Source of the DNA: Kocuria turfanensis
GTDB lineage: Bacteria > Actinomycetota > Actinomycetes > Actinomycetales > Micrococcaceae
Assembly (NCBI RefSeq): GCF_001580365.1
Contig: NZ_CP014480.1
Location: 2,047,008 to 2,111,007, forward strand
Direction: 5' to 3'
Length of the DNA stretch: 64,000 nt
This document shows, one piece after another, positions 34,296 through 42,721 of the stretch; the first letter of the stretch is position 1, and every line of letters starts with the position of its first letter. Below the pieces are notes generated by a model. The model saw only the letters and a list, made by a program, of their open reading frames with translations. It ran no database searches and was not told where the DNA came from. Both the position numbers and the translations under genes were made by a program.

Positions 34296-35098
34296 GTCCG
34301 ACCGTCCCCGCCGCCAACGGCTCGGAAGCGGCCACCCTCACCCCTCTGCAAGGCCTGTGCGCCATGCCGATCCGCACGGTCACCACGGTCGGCACTGCTC
34401 CCGCCCGGTGCCGGCCTTGTCGAGGAACGCCTACGGGGCGAGGGGATCGCGGATCAACAGCCGGTGACCACGATCGAGGCAGCGGTGACGGCACCGCCCG
34501 GCGTCCCCAATCGGCCCCGGAATACTGATCGGCCCAGCCACGTGGCAGCCGGCAGCCCAGTGGATCCGCCGCTGACCATCCTGGCCTCACCAACGACAGC
34601 GAAGGACCCGCTTAATTACTCCCCTCGCAGCGGGCCATTGATCTACCGGTCCCATACATGGACCCGGATGAATTTGAAGATCTCGTGAAGAAAGCAGCTC
34701 TTCTCACCTGTTCGACACCCTTGGATATGAAGATTTCATGAAGGAAACAGTTCACTCCCCCAAGCAATGCTGGGCGGTTTCGTAAAAAAATCCGAGAACA
34801 CCCTTGAGGGACGCTGAAGCTCCCCCGGGGGTTCACCTTCCCCCGCACCGGGCGCAGGCCGAAGGATTCCACGGGTAATGAGGGGCAGCGGATCCGAGCT
34901 CCCACCGCGCTCATCGGCGCGATACCGCAGGTCAGAGCCTCCCCGGGGCGGTCCCGATGAGTGGTGGCACGGGGAGGAAAGACAGCTAGCGGCGCCACCC
35001 CGCCGGAACGAATGTGCCCCAGGCGTGGTGGGCTACCGGCCGTTTTGCCGGCGACCGCGCGAGGCCGGCGCAAGCCTTTTCCCGGCACCACAGGGAAT
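34296..35098 (+). other. 800-bp non-coding stretch with structured-RNA features
   Basis: No frame here looks like protein. AT content rises locally around 34600-34790. It holds the duplicated CopR-type repeat (34675-34747). Just after it the minus strand reads a hairpin (CCCTCAAGGG) followed by a seven-T run near 34787, which resembles a terminator of a minus-strand transcript. The stretch 34790-35090 is rich in self-complementary G/C segments. A small RNA on either strand is possible but unproven. Confidence 0.4.
34675..34747 (+). promoter_or_regulatory. Two tandem CopR-type direct repeats
   Basis: TGAAGATCT-CG-TGAAGAAAG (34675-34694) and TGAAGATTT-CA-TGAAGGAAA (34728-34747), 53 bp apart. 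The surrounding 30-odd bases are also similar, so a promoter-sized segment looks duplicated. No protein gene follows for 600 bp on this strand, which makes a regulated small RNA or a decayed gene the likely target. Confidence 0.6.
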
Positions 35099-35128
35099 GT
35101 GACCTTTTCGTTATCTAGGCGCTAGTGT
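35099..35128 (+). promoter_or_regulatory. Candidate promoter of the riboswitch/NlpC transcript
   Basis: GTGACC (35099-35104) and TAGTGT (35123-35128) with an 18-bp spacer, in the right place just ahead of the c-di-AMP riboswitch. The -10 fits the TANNNT actinobacterial form. Confidence 0.5.
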
Positions 35129-35164
35129 CCTCTGCGTGCCGTTGGCTGATCTCATCGGCTTCCC

Positions 35165-35337
35165 CGGGTGCTTCGCCGAATTCTGCCGGCAGCCGGGGTC
35201 CCCAATACAGAAATGACTTGGCAGAAGCGGGGGAACCATACCCGGTCCGCACCCGGACCTTGGGGTGAAGCCGCCGGAGCTGCAGGCTCGGCGGCCGGGT
35301 GCCTCCCACCCGAACCCGACAGCTCACCTCGTAGGCA
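35165..35337 (+). promoter_or_regulatory. c-di-AMP (ydaO/yuaA) riboswitch
   Basis: Leader of the NlpC/P60 gene. It has the ydaO signature blocks in order: GCCGAATTCTGCC, GGGGGAACC, TTGGGGTGAAGCCG and the 3' core CCCGACAGCTCACCTCGTAGG directly before the AAAGGAGGA ribosome site. In actinobacteria this class controls cell-wall hydrolases and turns them off at high c-di-AMP. Element boundaries are approximate. Confidence 0.88.
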
Positions 35338-35355
35338 AAAGGAGGACCCTCATTC

Positions 35356-35997
35356 ATGGCTTTCTTCACGCGTAGCTCTGCCCGCCACCGCGCCCAGACC
35401 CCCTCGCACCTGGTGCGCACCACGACCCTGGCCGCCGCTGTCGGCGCGGCGGTGATCGGCTCCGTCGCCCCCGCTCAGGCCTATGCCGAAGCCCCCGCCA
35501 CGTCCGGCACCGCATACTCGACCCCCGCGACCTCCCCGGCTCCGGCCGCTTCCCAGGCCCCCGTCACCGTGCAGGCGGCGAGCCTGCCGGCCGCTGGGGC
35601 GGCCACCTCGAGTCTGTCCCCCCAGTCCTCGGACATTTCCGAGATCTCCGCCACCTCCGCTGCGGCCGGCGGCATTGTCGGCACCGCGATGCAGGGCGTC
35701 GGTACCGGCTACGTCTGGGGCGGCACGGACTTCGGCGCCTGGGACTGCTCCGGTTTCACCCAGTGGGTCTACGCCCAGCAGGGCATCGACCTCCCCCGCA
35801 CCAGCCAGCAGCAGTGGGCGGCCGGCACCCCGACCACTGACCCGCAGCCCGGCGACCTCGTCGTCCAGAACGGCGGGGCCCACATCGGGATCTACCTCGG
35901 TGGCGGCAAGATGATCTCCGCGCTGAACCCCACCCAGGGCACCTTCGTGCACAGCGTGAATGCCATGCCGACGGTCGGCTACGTCACTTTCCGCTGA
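35356..35997 (+). CDS. Secreted NlpC/P60 peptidoglycan endopeptidase
   Basis: 213 residues. Signal peptide to about residue 42 (APAQAYA), a long Ala/Ser/Thr/Pro linker, and a C-terminal NlpC/P60 domain with catalytic Cys in WDCSGFTQWVY, His in GAHIGIYLGGG and third polar residue near ALNPTQG. It cleaves peptide stems in the cell wall (D-Glu-meso-DAP/Lys bond type). Expression is set by the c-di-AMP riboswitch. Start ATG behind AAAGGAGGA. Confidence 0.92.
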   Translation: MAFFTRSSARHRAQTPSHLVRTTTLAAAVGAAVIGSVAPAQAYAEAPATSGTAYSTPATSPAPAASQAPVTVQAASLPAAGAATSSLSPQSSDISEISATSAAAGGIVGTAMQGVGTGYVWGGTDFGAWDCSGFTQWVYAQQGIDLPRTSQQQWAAGTPTTDPQPGDLVVQNGGAHIGIYLGGGKMISALNPTQGTFVHSVNAMPTVGYVTFR

Positions 35998-36002
35998 GCC
36001 AA

Positions 36003-36043
36003 CCCGCCGCCCGCCACGAATGCCGCCCGTGGCGGGCGGCGGG
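36003..36043 (+). terminator. Hairpin terminator after the NlpC/P60 gene
   Basis: 16-bp perfect stem CCCGCCGCCCGCCACG / CGTGGCGGGCGGCGGG with a 9-nt loop, starting 5 bp after the stop codon. Confidence 0.85.
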
Positions 36044-36152
36044 TGTGCCCCCACCTGATCAGCATCCAGGATCGGTCGGTCAGAACCTGAGATGCCTGCA
36101 TCAGGCCACCGCCGGGGAACACCCCGATTCGGCCCCCTGATGGGCCCGCTCT

Positions 36153-36172
36153 TGAAGGTTCAGTGAAGATCT
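36153..36172 (+). promoter_or_regulatory. CopR-type direct repeat upstream of the His-rich DUF305 gene
   Basis: TGAAGGTTC-AG-TGAAGATCT, 11-bp period, 143 bp before the ATG. A TACCGT hexamer at 36217 could be the -10 element, which would place the repeat about 65 bp before the transcript start. Confidence 0.7.
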
Positions 36173-36314
36173 ACCGCCCAGCCCTCCCAGCCCGGAGAAA
36201 GCAACCACGGCGGGGTTACCGTGGACGGATCGGCCCGCCTCGACCCGAGGCTGAGCAGAGCAAACACCACGATGTGCAGGCCCAGCACGGGCTGCTGCGA
36301 AGGAGAGGTTCGTC

Positions 36315-37016
36315 ATGACGTCGACGATCAAGCACCTGGCCGCCGGGACGGCCCTGGCGCTGGCCCTCAGCGGTGCCGGGGCGACCGCGGCGGTCGCGTC
36401 CCCGACGCACCAGCCTGCCTCCGCCTCCGCACAGACGGGCGCTGAGCGGCACATGAACCACGACCGCCATTTCGCCGTGATGATGGTCCCCCACCACCAG
36501 GGTGCCACCGACATGGCCGAGCTGGCCCTGCAGAAGTCCGAGCGTCCCGAGATCCGTGACCTGGCGGAGAAGATCATCGAGGCCCAGACCGAGGAGATCC
36601 AGCAGCTGGAAGCAGCGGCCCAGCGGCTGGCCGCCGAGAACACCCCGGGACACCACCACCACCACGGCCACGGCCACGGCCACGGCCACCACCACGGCCA
36701 CGGGCACCACGGCCACGGCCATGGCGGCCATGGTCAGAGCATGAATGCCGACATGCAGGGCGCCATGATGGGCGAAATGGACGGCATGGACGGCATGAGC
36801 CTGGAAGAGCTGGCGAAACTGTCCGGGGATGATTTCGACAAGGCCTTCCTCGAAGAGATGATCGCCCACCACCAGATGGCTCTCGAGATGGCCGAGATGG
36901 AGCTGCAGATGGGCACCGACCCAGAGCTGCGAGCCATGGCGGAGAAGATGATCGAGGACCAGCAGGCGGAGATCGAGCTCATGCAGGGCTGGTTGGAGGA
37001 GTGGTTCGCGGCCTGA
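36315..37016 (+). CDS. Secreted DUF305 protein with a His/Gly metal-binding linker
   Basis: 233 residues. Signal peptide to about residue 30. First DUF305 unit (MMVPHHQGATDMAELALQ), then a 28-residue linker of His and Gly only (begins HHHHHGHGHGHG), a Met-rich piece (MQGAMMGEMDGMDGM), then the second unit (MIAHHQMALEMAEMELQMG). The linker inserted between the repeats is unusual for DUF305 and should bind several Cu or Zn ions. CopR-type repeat upstream. Likely an extracellular copper sponge. Confidence 0.9.
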   Translation: MTSTIKHLAAGTALALALSGAGATAAVASPTHQPASASAQTGAERHMNHDRHFAVMMVPHHQGATDMAELALQKSERPEIRDLAEKIIEAQTEEIQQLEAAAQRLAAENTPGHHHHHGHGHGHGHHHGHGHHGHGHGGHGQSMNADMQGAMMGEMDGMDGMSLEELAKLSGDDFDKAFLEEMIAHHQMALEMAEMELQMGTDPELRAMAEKMIEDQQAEIELMQGWLEEWFAA

Positions 37017-37567
37017 TCCAGGACCACGAACTGAGCCCCCACCGGCTGGAACGGGCCGACACCGGGACGTCATGATCCCCGTCGACCCGTTCCAGCCAGT
37101 CCAGTGCGGTGATCCCCGACGCGGCACCCGATGGGCGCGCGCCCTTCGCACAGTCAGCAGCACCCCAAACGGTCACCGACCAACCGCAGGTTCGCCAGCG
37201 CCGCGTCCTCTTGCCTCAGGACACGGACCCCCTCGCCTGGGGTCTTGCTCCTCCAGCGCGCGCACCGTCACCGAGATGGCCGAGACCACCGGAGTCCCCT
37301 CGCTCGGTGGTGGTGGCCGGGTCCCGACCGTGTTGCGTCTGTCCGGGCTCGTGAAGGGGCGACACGCGATCTTCTCCGTGCCCGATAACCCTCTCATCCG
37401 CCCGGGGCAGGGGATCGTTAGCCACAGCGACCACCGGTTCACCGGTGAGCCCGGCCACGTCGAGTCCACCCCCTGTTTCGTTTCCGAGGCCTCAGACACG
37501 GTCGCCCTGGGACGCTGGGGCTCGCAGCACAGTGTTCATGTCACCGCGATCAGTACCGGGAGGACAG
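37017..37567 (+). other. Intergenic region before the second response regulator
   Basis: About 550 bp with no frame that resembles protein. Unlike the first regulator, no TGAAG direct repeat is seen here. Nothing else stands out apart from short G/C-rich dyads; promoter of the regulator must lie near the right end. Confidence 0.4.
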
Positions 37568-38290
37568 ATGACGGATCCGCTCACCGGACGTGTGCTGGTG
37601 GTCGACGACGAGGTCGACCTCGCGCAGCTGGTCGCGGGCTATCTGCGCAAGGCCGGACTCGAGGTCGTGGTGCGCCACGACGGCAACCAGGCGGTGGCCG
37701 CGGTGCGGGAGTACACCCCCGACGTGCTCGTGCTGGATCTGGGGCTGCCGGGGATCGGGGGGATCGAGGTGTGCCGTCAGGTGCGGACCTTCTCGGACTG
37801 CCACGTGCTGATGCTCACCGCCCGGGATGATGAGGTCGACAAGATCGTGGGCCTGTCGGTCGGTGCCGACGACTACGTGACCAAACCGTTCAGCCCGCGC
37901 GAACTCGTGGCGCGGGTCCAGGCCATGCTGCGCCGGGCCCGCACGGGAAGTGTTGAATCCACTACAGCCTTACCGCACGGACAGCAGGCACTGGTGATCG
38001 GGGAACTGGTGGTGGACGGGGACTCCCGCCAAGTGCACCTGGCCGGGGAACCGGTGGCGTTGACCCGGATCGAGTTCGACCTGCTCCTGTGCCTGGCTGC
38101 CCGCCCGCAACTGGTGCTCTCGCGCCGGCAGCTGGTGGAGCTGGTCTGGGACACCACCTGGACCGGGGACGAACACCTGGTGGACGTGCACATCGGGCGG
38201 ATCCGCAAGAAACTCGGCGACGTAGCCACCAGGCCGACATTCATCCACACGATCCGCGGGATCGGCTACCGGATGGGCACCGGGCGATGA
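37568..38290 (+). CDS. OmpR-family response regulator, CopR-like, second pair
   Basis: 240 residues. Receiver domain with Asp13-Asp14, phospho-acceptor Asp57 (VLVLDLGLPG) and Lys in DDYVTKPFSP; C-terminal winged helix ending VDVHIGRIRKKLGDV and IHTIRGIGYRM. Clear paralogue of the regulator at 13864, with a longer linker (residues 120-138). ATGA overlap with its kinase. Probably the functional regulator for the direct-repeat operators because its kinase is intact. Confidence 0.92.
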   Translation: MTDPLTGRVLVVDDEVDLAQLVAGYLRKAGLEVVVRHDGNQAVAAVREYTPDVLVLDLGLPGIGGIEVCRQVRTFSDCHVLMLTARDDEVDKIVGLSVGADDYVTKPFSPRELVARVQAMLRRARTGSVESTTALPHGQQALVIGELVVDGDSRQVHLAGEPVALTRIEFDLLLCLAARPQLVLSRRQLVELVWDTTWTGDEHLVDVHIGRIRKKLGDVATRPTFIHTIRGIGYRMGTGR

Positions 38291-39435
38291 GCGCCGCCGT
38301 CTCCGACCGGACCCGGGCCTGGTCGTGGTCCTGGAGCCCGTTGACGGTGCGATTGATGCTGGCCCAGACAGCGGTGCTGGCCATCGGGCTGATCATCGTG
38401 GTGATCACCGCGGTGCTGGTCGGGCCGAGCATGTTCTATCACGAGCTCGTCGAGACCGGCCACGCCGATGCGGCCACCGGGCTGGTGCACCTGGAAGACG
38501 CCTTCCGCTCGGTGAGCCTTACCGCCCTGACCATCGGCGGGCTGCCGGCGCTCTACATCGCCGGGATGCTCACCTTCTACCTCTACCGCACGATCGGGCG
38601 GTCCCTGACCTCCTTCAGCACCGCCGCCCAGGAGGTGGCTGCCGGCAACTACGACGTGCGTGTCACCTCCACCAGCCTGGGCCCGGAATTCGACTCCCTG
38701 GCCGGGTCTTTCAACGACATGGCCGCCAGGCTCGACGCCGTGGACACCACTCGCCGCCAGATGCTGGCCGATCTGGCGCACGAGATGCGCACCCCCCTGG
38801 CCAGTCTCAAAGGACATCTGGAGGGCATCGAGGACGGAGTGGTCGAGTGGGATGAACGAACCACGGGCATCTTGTACGCCCAGATCGCTCGGCTCGAACG
38901 ACTGGCCCGCGACATCCGCCACCTCACCGCCGCCGAAGAAGGCATGACCCACCTGCAGCTGACCCTCCAGGACCCGGGCCAGCTGGCAGCCCAGGCGGCC
39001 GCGGCCGTCCAACAAGACGCCGCCGCTCAGAACATCTCAGTGACCGCCATCAACACCGGCATGGAGGTCCCACCGGTGCTGGTCGACCGGGAAAGGATGG
39101 GACAAGTGTTGGGCAACCTGCTGGAGAACGCACTGCGTCACACCCCATCCGGCGGCGCCGTCACCGTGCGCACCGACCACACCCCGGAAGCGGTCACCCT
39201 CACCGTCGCCGATACAGGGGAAGGTATCGACCCCCAGCACCTTCCGCACGTCTTCGCACGCTTCTACCGCGCCCACCACGGCCGGGAAGCCCACCGCGGC
39301 GGCTCCGGCCTGGGACTGGCCATCAGCAAATCCCTCGTCGAAGCCCAGGGCGGGACCCTGGAGGCCACCAGCGACGGCCCCGGACGCGGGACCAGCTTCC
39401 GGATCCGCCTGCCCCGCCACACGCCCCCGGGCTGA
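38287..39435 (+). CDS. Sensor histidine kinase, CopS-like
   Basis: 382 residues. Membrane helices at about 24-46 and 77-100 flank a short external loop with His52, His59 and His68 (MFYHELVETGH). HAMP follows, then HisKA with phospho-His165 (ADLAHEMRTPLASL), then the ATPase domain with NLLENALRHTP, DTGEGIDP, FARFYRA and GSGLGLAIS. Close paralogue of the split kinase at 14568. Metal sensing through the external His/Met residues is inferred. Confidence 0.92.
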   Translation: MSAAVSDRTRAWSWSWSPLTVRLMLAQTAVLAIGLIIVVITAVLVGPSMFYHELVETGHADAATGLVHLEDAFRSVSLTALTIGGLPALYIAGMLTFYLYRTIGRSLTSFSTAAQEVAAGNYDVRVTSTSLGPEFDSLAGSFNDMAARLDAVDTTRRQMLADLAHEMRTPLASLKGHLEGIEDGVVEWDERTTGILYAQIARLERLARDIRHLTAAEEGMTHLQLTLQDPGQLAAQAAAAVQQDAAAQNISVTAINTGMEVPPVLVDRERMGQVLGNLLENALRHTPSGGAVTVRTDHTPEAVTLTVADTGEGIDPQHLPHVFARFYRAHHGREAHRGGSGLGLAISKSLVEAQGGTLEATSDGPGRGTSFRIRLPRHTPPG

Positions 39436-39471
39436 CGCCAGCGACACCACCAGACCGTGCTGTGACGGCGG

Positions 39472-39521
39472 CGGGCCGTGCCCGCCGCAGCAGACGTGCT
39501 CTCTGCGGCGGGCACGGCCCG
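39472..39521. terminator. Bidirectional hairpin terminator between convergent genes
   Basis: 19-bp perfect stem CGGGCCGTGCCCGCCGCAG with its complement and a 12-nt loop, between the kinase stop and the stop of the minus-strand acyltransferase gene. Confidence 0.85.
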
Positions 39522-39545
39522 TCATGTCGTGGCTACCGGCACAGC

Positions 39546-40778
39546 CTATCCATGGCTGTCCTTGGCCGGCCTGCCCAGCACCAGCCGGCGGGTGCCTTTC
39601 ACGCTGGTGCTGACCACCTTCTCCAGCGGTCCCTGCCCCAGGCTCCGGTGCCAGGCCACCGCGAACAGCGCCGCTACCGCCAGGTGGACCATGAACCACA
39701 GGTAGGGCAGCTCGTAGTGGGCCTCGAAGGACAGTGCCACCAAGTGGACGGTGTAGAGGGTCAAGGTCATCAAGCCCATCGCCGACAGCGGCAACAACCA
39801 TGCCCCGATCTTCGGGCCGATCAGCAGGAAGACGCCCAGCACCGCCAGGCTCACCCCAAGGCTGGCCGCGATCGCCAGCGGGGTATTGGTGTGCGGGGTG
39901 GCGATCGCCAACCACCACACGGTCTCCGTGGGCAACAAGTCCGGCCCCCAGACCAGCACATCCTCCAGCTCGTGCTCGCCCATCGAGGAGGCATCCAGTA
40001 GCCGCTGGTAACCACCCAAGGCATAGAGCAGGACATAGGAAATGGTCTGGGCGAAGATCGCCAGCCCCACGCCCACCACCACCAGTCGAGCCTGAACCTC
40101 CGTCTTGCGCAGATTCAACCGCCCCAACCCCAACCCGACCAGCAGATAGGTCATGTACGGCAGAGCCGGATAGGTCCCGGTCAGCAGCAGCTGGGAGGCC
40201 GTGGCACCGGGCTGCGTGAGCAGATCCGTGAAAGTGGGGTTGTAGGAGACAAATTCGGGCAACCCATCCTGGAGTCCCTGCATCAGCATCGGAGACACCA
40301 CCCCGAAAAGCACTGCGGAGATGAACAGGGCCTTCGGGCCTGCGTGCAGGAACGGAATCGCCAGCAGGAAGAACACCCCGTAGTAGATCAGGATGTTGTA
40401 GGCGGGCGGATCCTCCGACATCAGCGTCCCGATCCACAACCCCACGATCGCGATCAGCACCGCGCGCACCACCAGGCCGATCCGGTCAGCGGTCATCGTC
40501 CTACCCTCGTGCGGGTGCCGCCCCCCGGAAGTCAGTGCCAACCCCACCCCTGCCAGCAGGGCGAACAGGGCCGCTGAGTCCCCCGAGAACAGCCGCCACG
40601 ACCAGCTCGCTTCCCCGGTCTCCTCGTTCCAAGCCGGCAGCAGATGAATGGCCATCAGCCCGATCAGCGCCAGCCCGCGAGCCGCATCGATCCCCACCAA
40701 CCGGCGCGTGGGCCTTACCACCGCGTCTCCAAGACCCGCTGGCAGATGCCCTCCCATCCTCGATCCAGTACTCATCAT
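39546..40778 (-). CDS. DUF418/heparan-alpha-glucosaminide acetyltransferase-like membrane protein
   Basis: 410 residues, 10-11 helices. Begins RLVGIDAARGLALIGLMAIHLLPAW, the conserved RxxxxDxxRGxAxxGMxxxH start of HGSNAT/DUF418 membrane acyltransferase-like proteins, with the possible catalytic His in the first helix. The end has LTLYTVHLVALSFEAHY as in DUF418. Substrate unknown; often linked to envelope changes. The first ATG is used; M at 40757 is also possible. Confidence 0.82.
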   Translation of the reverse strand: MMSTGSRMGGHLPAGLGDAVVRPTRRLVGIDAARGLALIGLMAIHLLPAWNEETGEASWSWRLFSGDSAALFALLAGVGLALTSGGRHPHEGRTMTADRIGLVVRAVLIAIVGLWIGTLMSEDPPAYNILIYYGVFFLLAIPFLHAGPKALFISAVLFGVVSPMLMQGLQDGLPEFVSYNPTFTDLLTQPGATASQLLLTGTYPALPYMTYLLVGLGLGRLNLRKTEVQARLVVVGVGLAIFAQTISYVLLYALGGYQRLLDASSMGEHELEDVLVWGPDLLPTETVWWLAIATPHTNTPLAIAASLGVSLAVLGVFLLIGPKIGAWLLPLSAMGLMTLTLYTVHLVALSFEAHYELPYLWFMVHLAVAALFAVAWHRSLGQGPLEKVVSTSVKGTRRLVLGRPAKDSHG

Positions 40779-40866
40779 TCCCCCTGTTGACTACAAGGTC
40801 CCGGTGCATCCAGGACCGTCTGTTCCCAGGGTGGACGCCTCACTTGGAGTCCCCGTCGCGGGATTC

Positions 40867-40886
40867 TCAAGGTTCCATGAAGACTC
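40867..40886 (+). promoter_or_regulatory. CopR-type direct repeat, degenerate first half
   Basis: TCAAGGTTC-CA-TGAAGACTC with the 11-bp period, in the 349-bp gap between the acyltransferase gene and the second IS copy. Orientation is plus, away from the acyltransferase. The gap shows no protein gene, so its target may have been displaced by the IS insertion at 41128. Confidence 0.5.
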
Positions 40887-41127
40887 CAGAATCCATGGGC
40901 GACGCAGGAGCTCCTCCGTGCGACCGAAGCACGAAACGAGGAAAGGGAAACCCAGCGCAGGACCCGCGAGGTAGCCCAGGGTCCGCTGGGACCCTTGATC
41001 CGAGCCAGGCCACCCCTTCACGTTAAAGACGGATGCCCCAGCCCTGGGGAGGAATACTGGGGCACCCGAATGTCCGTGCACGAACGGATGAGAACGGGGT
41101 GTTCTCACTGGCAAACTATGCCCTCAG

Positions 41128-42539
41128 AGTTGAGCCCCCGATAGTGGTGTAGCGCGGTGGTCCTGCTCGTCGTTCCGGACGAGGGCGCGGCCACCGTGAG
41201 ATCTTTCGAGTTCACCTCTCACAGCACCCTCGAAAGGACATCATCACGATGACCGCTCCTCATATTGTCGACCCTGTCGGCCTGCTCGGCGAAGCCCTGT
41301 CCGAAGCGTCCCCGGATCTGATGCGGTCCCTGCTGCAGACGGTGATCAACGCGCTGCTCTCCGCCGATGCCGAGGCGGTGGTCGGCGCCGAATGGGGCCG
41401 ACCCGCTCCCGAGCGGGTGACCCAGCGCAACGGCTACCGGCACCGCGACCTCGACACCCGCATCGGCACTATCGACGTCGCCGTCCCGAAGCTGCGCACC
41501 GGCACCTACTTCCCCGACTGGTTGCTCGAGCGGCGCAAACGGGCCGAGTCCGCCCTCATCACGGTCGTGGCCGACTGCTACCTGGCCGGGGTCTCGACCC
41601 GCCGGATGGACAAGCTGGTGAAGACCCTGGGGATCAACAGCCTGTCGAAGTCCCAGGTCTCCCGGATGGCCGGTGATCTCGACGAGCACGTGGAGTCCTT
41701 CCGCCACCGGCCCCTGGGCGAGGCCGGTCCTTTCACGTTCGTGGCCGCCGACGCGCTGACCATGAAGGTCCGCGAAGGCGGGCGCGTAGTGAACGCGGTC
41801 GTGCTGCTGGCCACCGGGGTCAACGGCGACGGCCACCGCGAGGTCCTGGGCATGCGGGTGGCCACGGCCGAGACCGGGGCGGCCTGGAACGAGTTCTTCG
41901 CCGACCTCGTGGCCCGCGGCCTGGGCGGGGTCCGCCTGGTCACCTCCGACGCCCACGCCGGGCTCAAGGACGCGATCGCCGCGAATCTGCCCGGGGCCAC
42001 CTGGCAGCGGTGCCGCACCCACTACGCGGCCAATCTCATGTCGATCTGCCCGAAGAGCATGTGGCCGGCCGTGAAGGCGATGCTGCACAGCGTCTACGAC
42101 CAGCCCGACGCCGCCGCCGTGCACGCCCAATTCGACCGCCTCATCGACTACGTCGCCGAGAAGCTCCCGGCGGTGGCCGAGCATCTGGGGCAGGCCCGCG
42201 AGGACATCCTCGCCTTCACGAGCTTCCCCAAGGACGTCTGGGCCCAGATCTGGTCCAACAACCCCGCCGAACGGCTGAACAAGGAGATCCGGCGGCGGAC
42301 CGACGCAGTCGGGATCTTCCCCAACCGAGCAGCCATCGTCCGCCTCGTCGGCGCCGTGCTGGCCGAACAGACCGACGAGTGGGCCGAAGGCCGCCGCTAC
42401 CTCGGCCTGGAGGTACTCACCCGATGCCGGCTCACCACCGTCGACGTCACCGGAAGCGAGGTGAATCCCGACCCCCTGACCGCACTGACAGCCTGATCCC
42501 CGTACGAAGGATCGTTACACCACTCCCGGGGGCTTGACC
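41128..42539 (+). mobile_element. IS256-family insertion sequence, copy 2
   Basis: 1412 bp, same ends, orientation and encoded protein as copy 1 at 15153. Flanked by a perfect 8-bp target duplication GCCCTCAG (41120-41127 and 42540-42547), the expected size for IS256. It sits in non-coding DNA. The two direct copies bound a 24.6-kb interval. Confidence 0.96.
41249..42496 (+). CDS. IS256-family transposase, second copy
   Basis: 415 residues, identical in sequence to the protein from copy 1, with the same Asp-Asp-Glu triad. Intact and in frame from ATG to stop; transposition-competent by inspection. Confidence 0.97.
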   Translation: MTAPHIVDPVGLLGEALSEASPDLMRSLLQTVINALLSADAEAVVGAEWGRPAPERVTQRNGYRHRDLDTRIGTIDVAVPKLRTGTYFPDWLLERRKRAESALITVVADCYLAGVSTRRMDKLVKTLGINSLSKSQVSRMAGDLDEHVESFRHRPLGEAGPFTFVAADALTMKVREGGRVVNAVVLLATGVNGDGHREVLGMRVATAETGAAWNEFFADLVARGLGGVRLVTSDAHAGLKDAIAANLPGATWQRCRTHYAANLMSICPKSMWPAVKAMLHSVYDQPDAAAVHAQFDRLIDYVAEKLPAVAEHLGQAREDILAFTSFPKDVWAQIWSNNPAERLNKEIRRRTDAVGIFPNRAAIVRLVGAVLAEQTDEWAEGRRYLGLEVLTRCRLTTVDVTGSEVNPDPLTALTA

Positions 42540-42595
42540 GCCCTCAGTGACCCAGAAAAACAGGACGTAGAGCACCCAGGAGAGCAAGCTTCAGG

Positions 42596-42615
42596 GAATC
42601 TTCATGTCGTCTTGA
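42596..42615 (-). promoter_or_regulatory. CopR-type direct repeat, degenerate, next to IS copy 2
   Basis: Minus strand TCAAGACGA-CA-TGAAGATTC. One half-site matches well, the other poorly; the 11-bp period is kept. It faces into the IS copy 2 end 57 bp away, so whatever it controlled was cut off by the insertion. Confidence 0.4.
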
Positions 42616-42721
42616 GGGAAGCTCCACAATCGACCTCACATCCCGTCGTCACCCTTGAACTGCCACAGGACCCGCGTCGATGAGCGACCCACGAACAGCT
42701 CCTTCAAGTGCCGAAAGAGTC

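Noticed and set aside
34790..35090. Cobalamin riboswitch or RNase P RNA in the GC-rich non-coding stretch
   Set aside because: Fragments such as GGAGGAAAGAC look similar, but the required conserved blocks are not present in order on either strand.
37072..37566. Extra gene upstream of the second response regulator
   Set aside because: The open frame is uninterrupted but runs out of frame through the regulator and has no recognisable composition, ribosome site or homology.
15153..42539. One composite transposon mobilised by the two IS copies
   Set aside because: Each copy has its own different target duplication, which fits two independent insertions.
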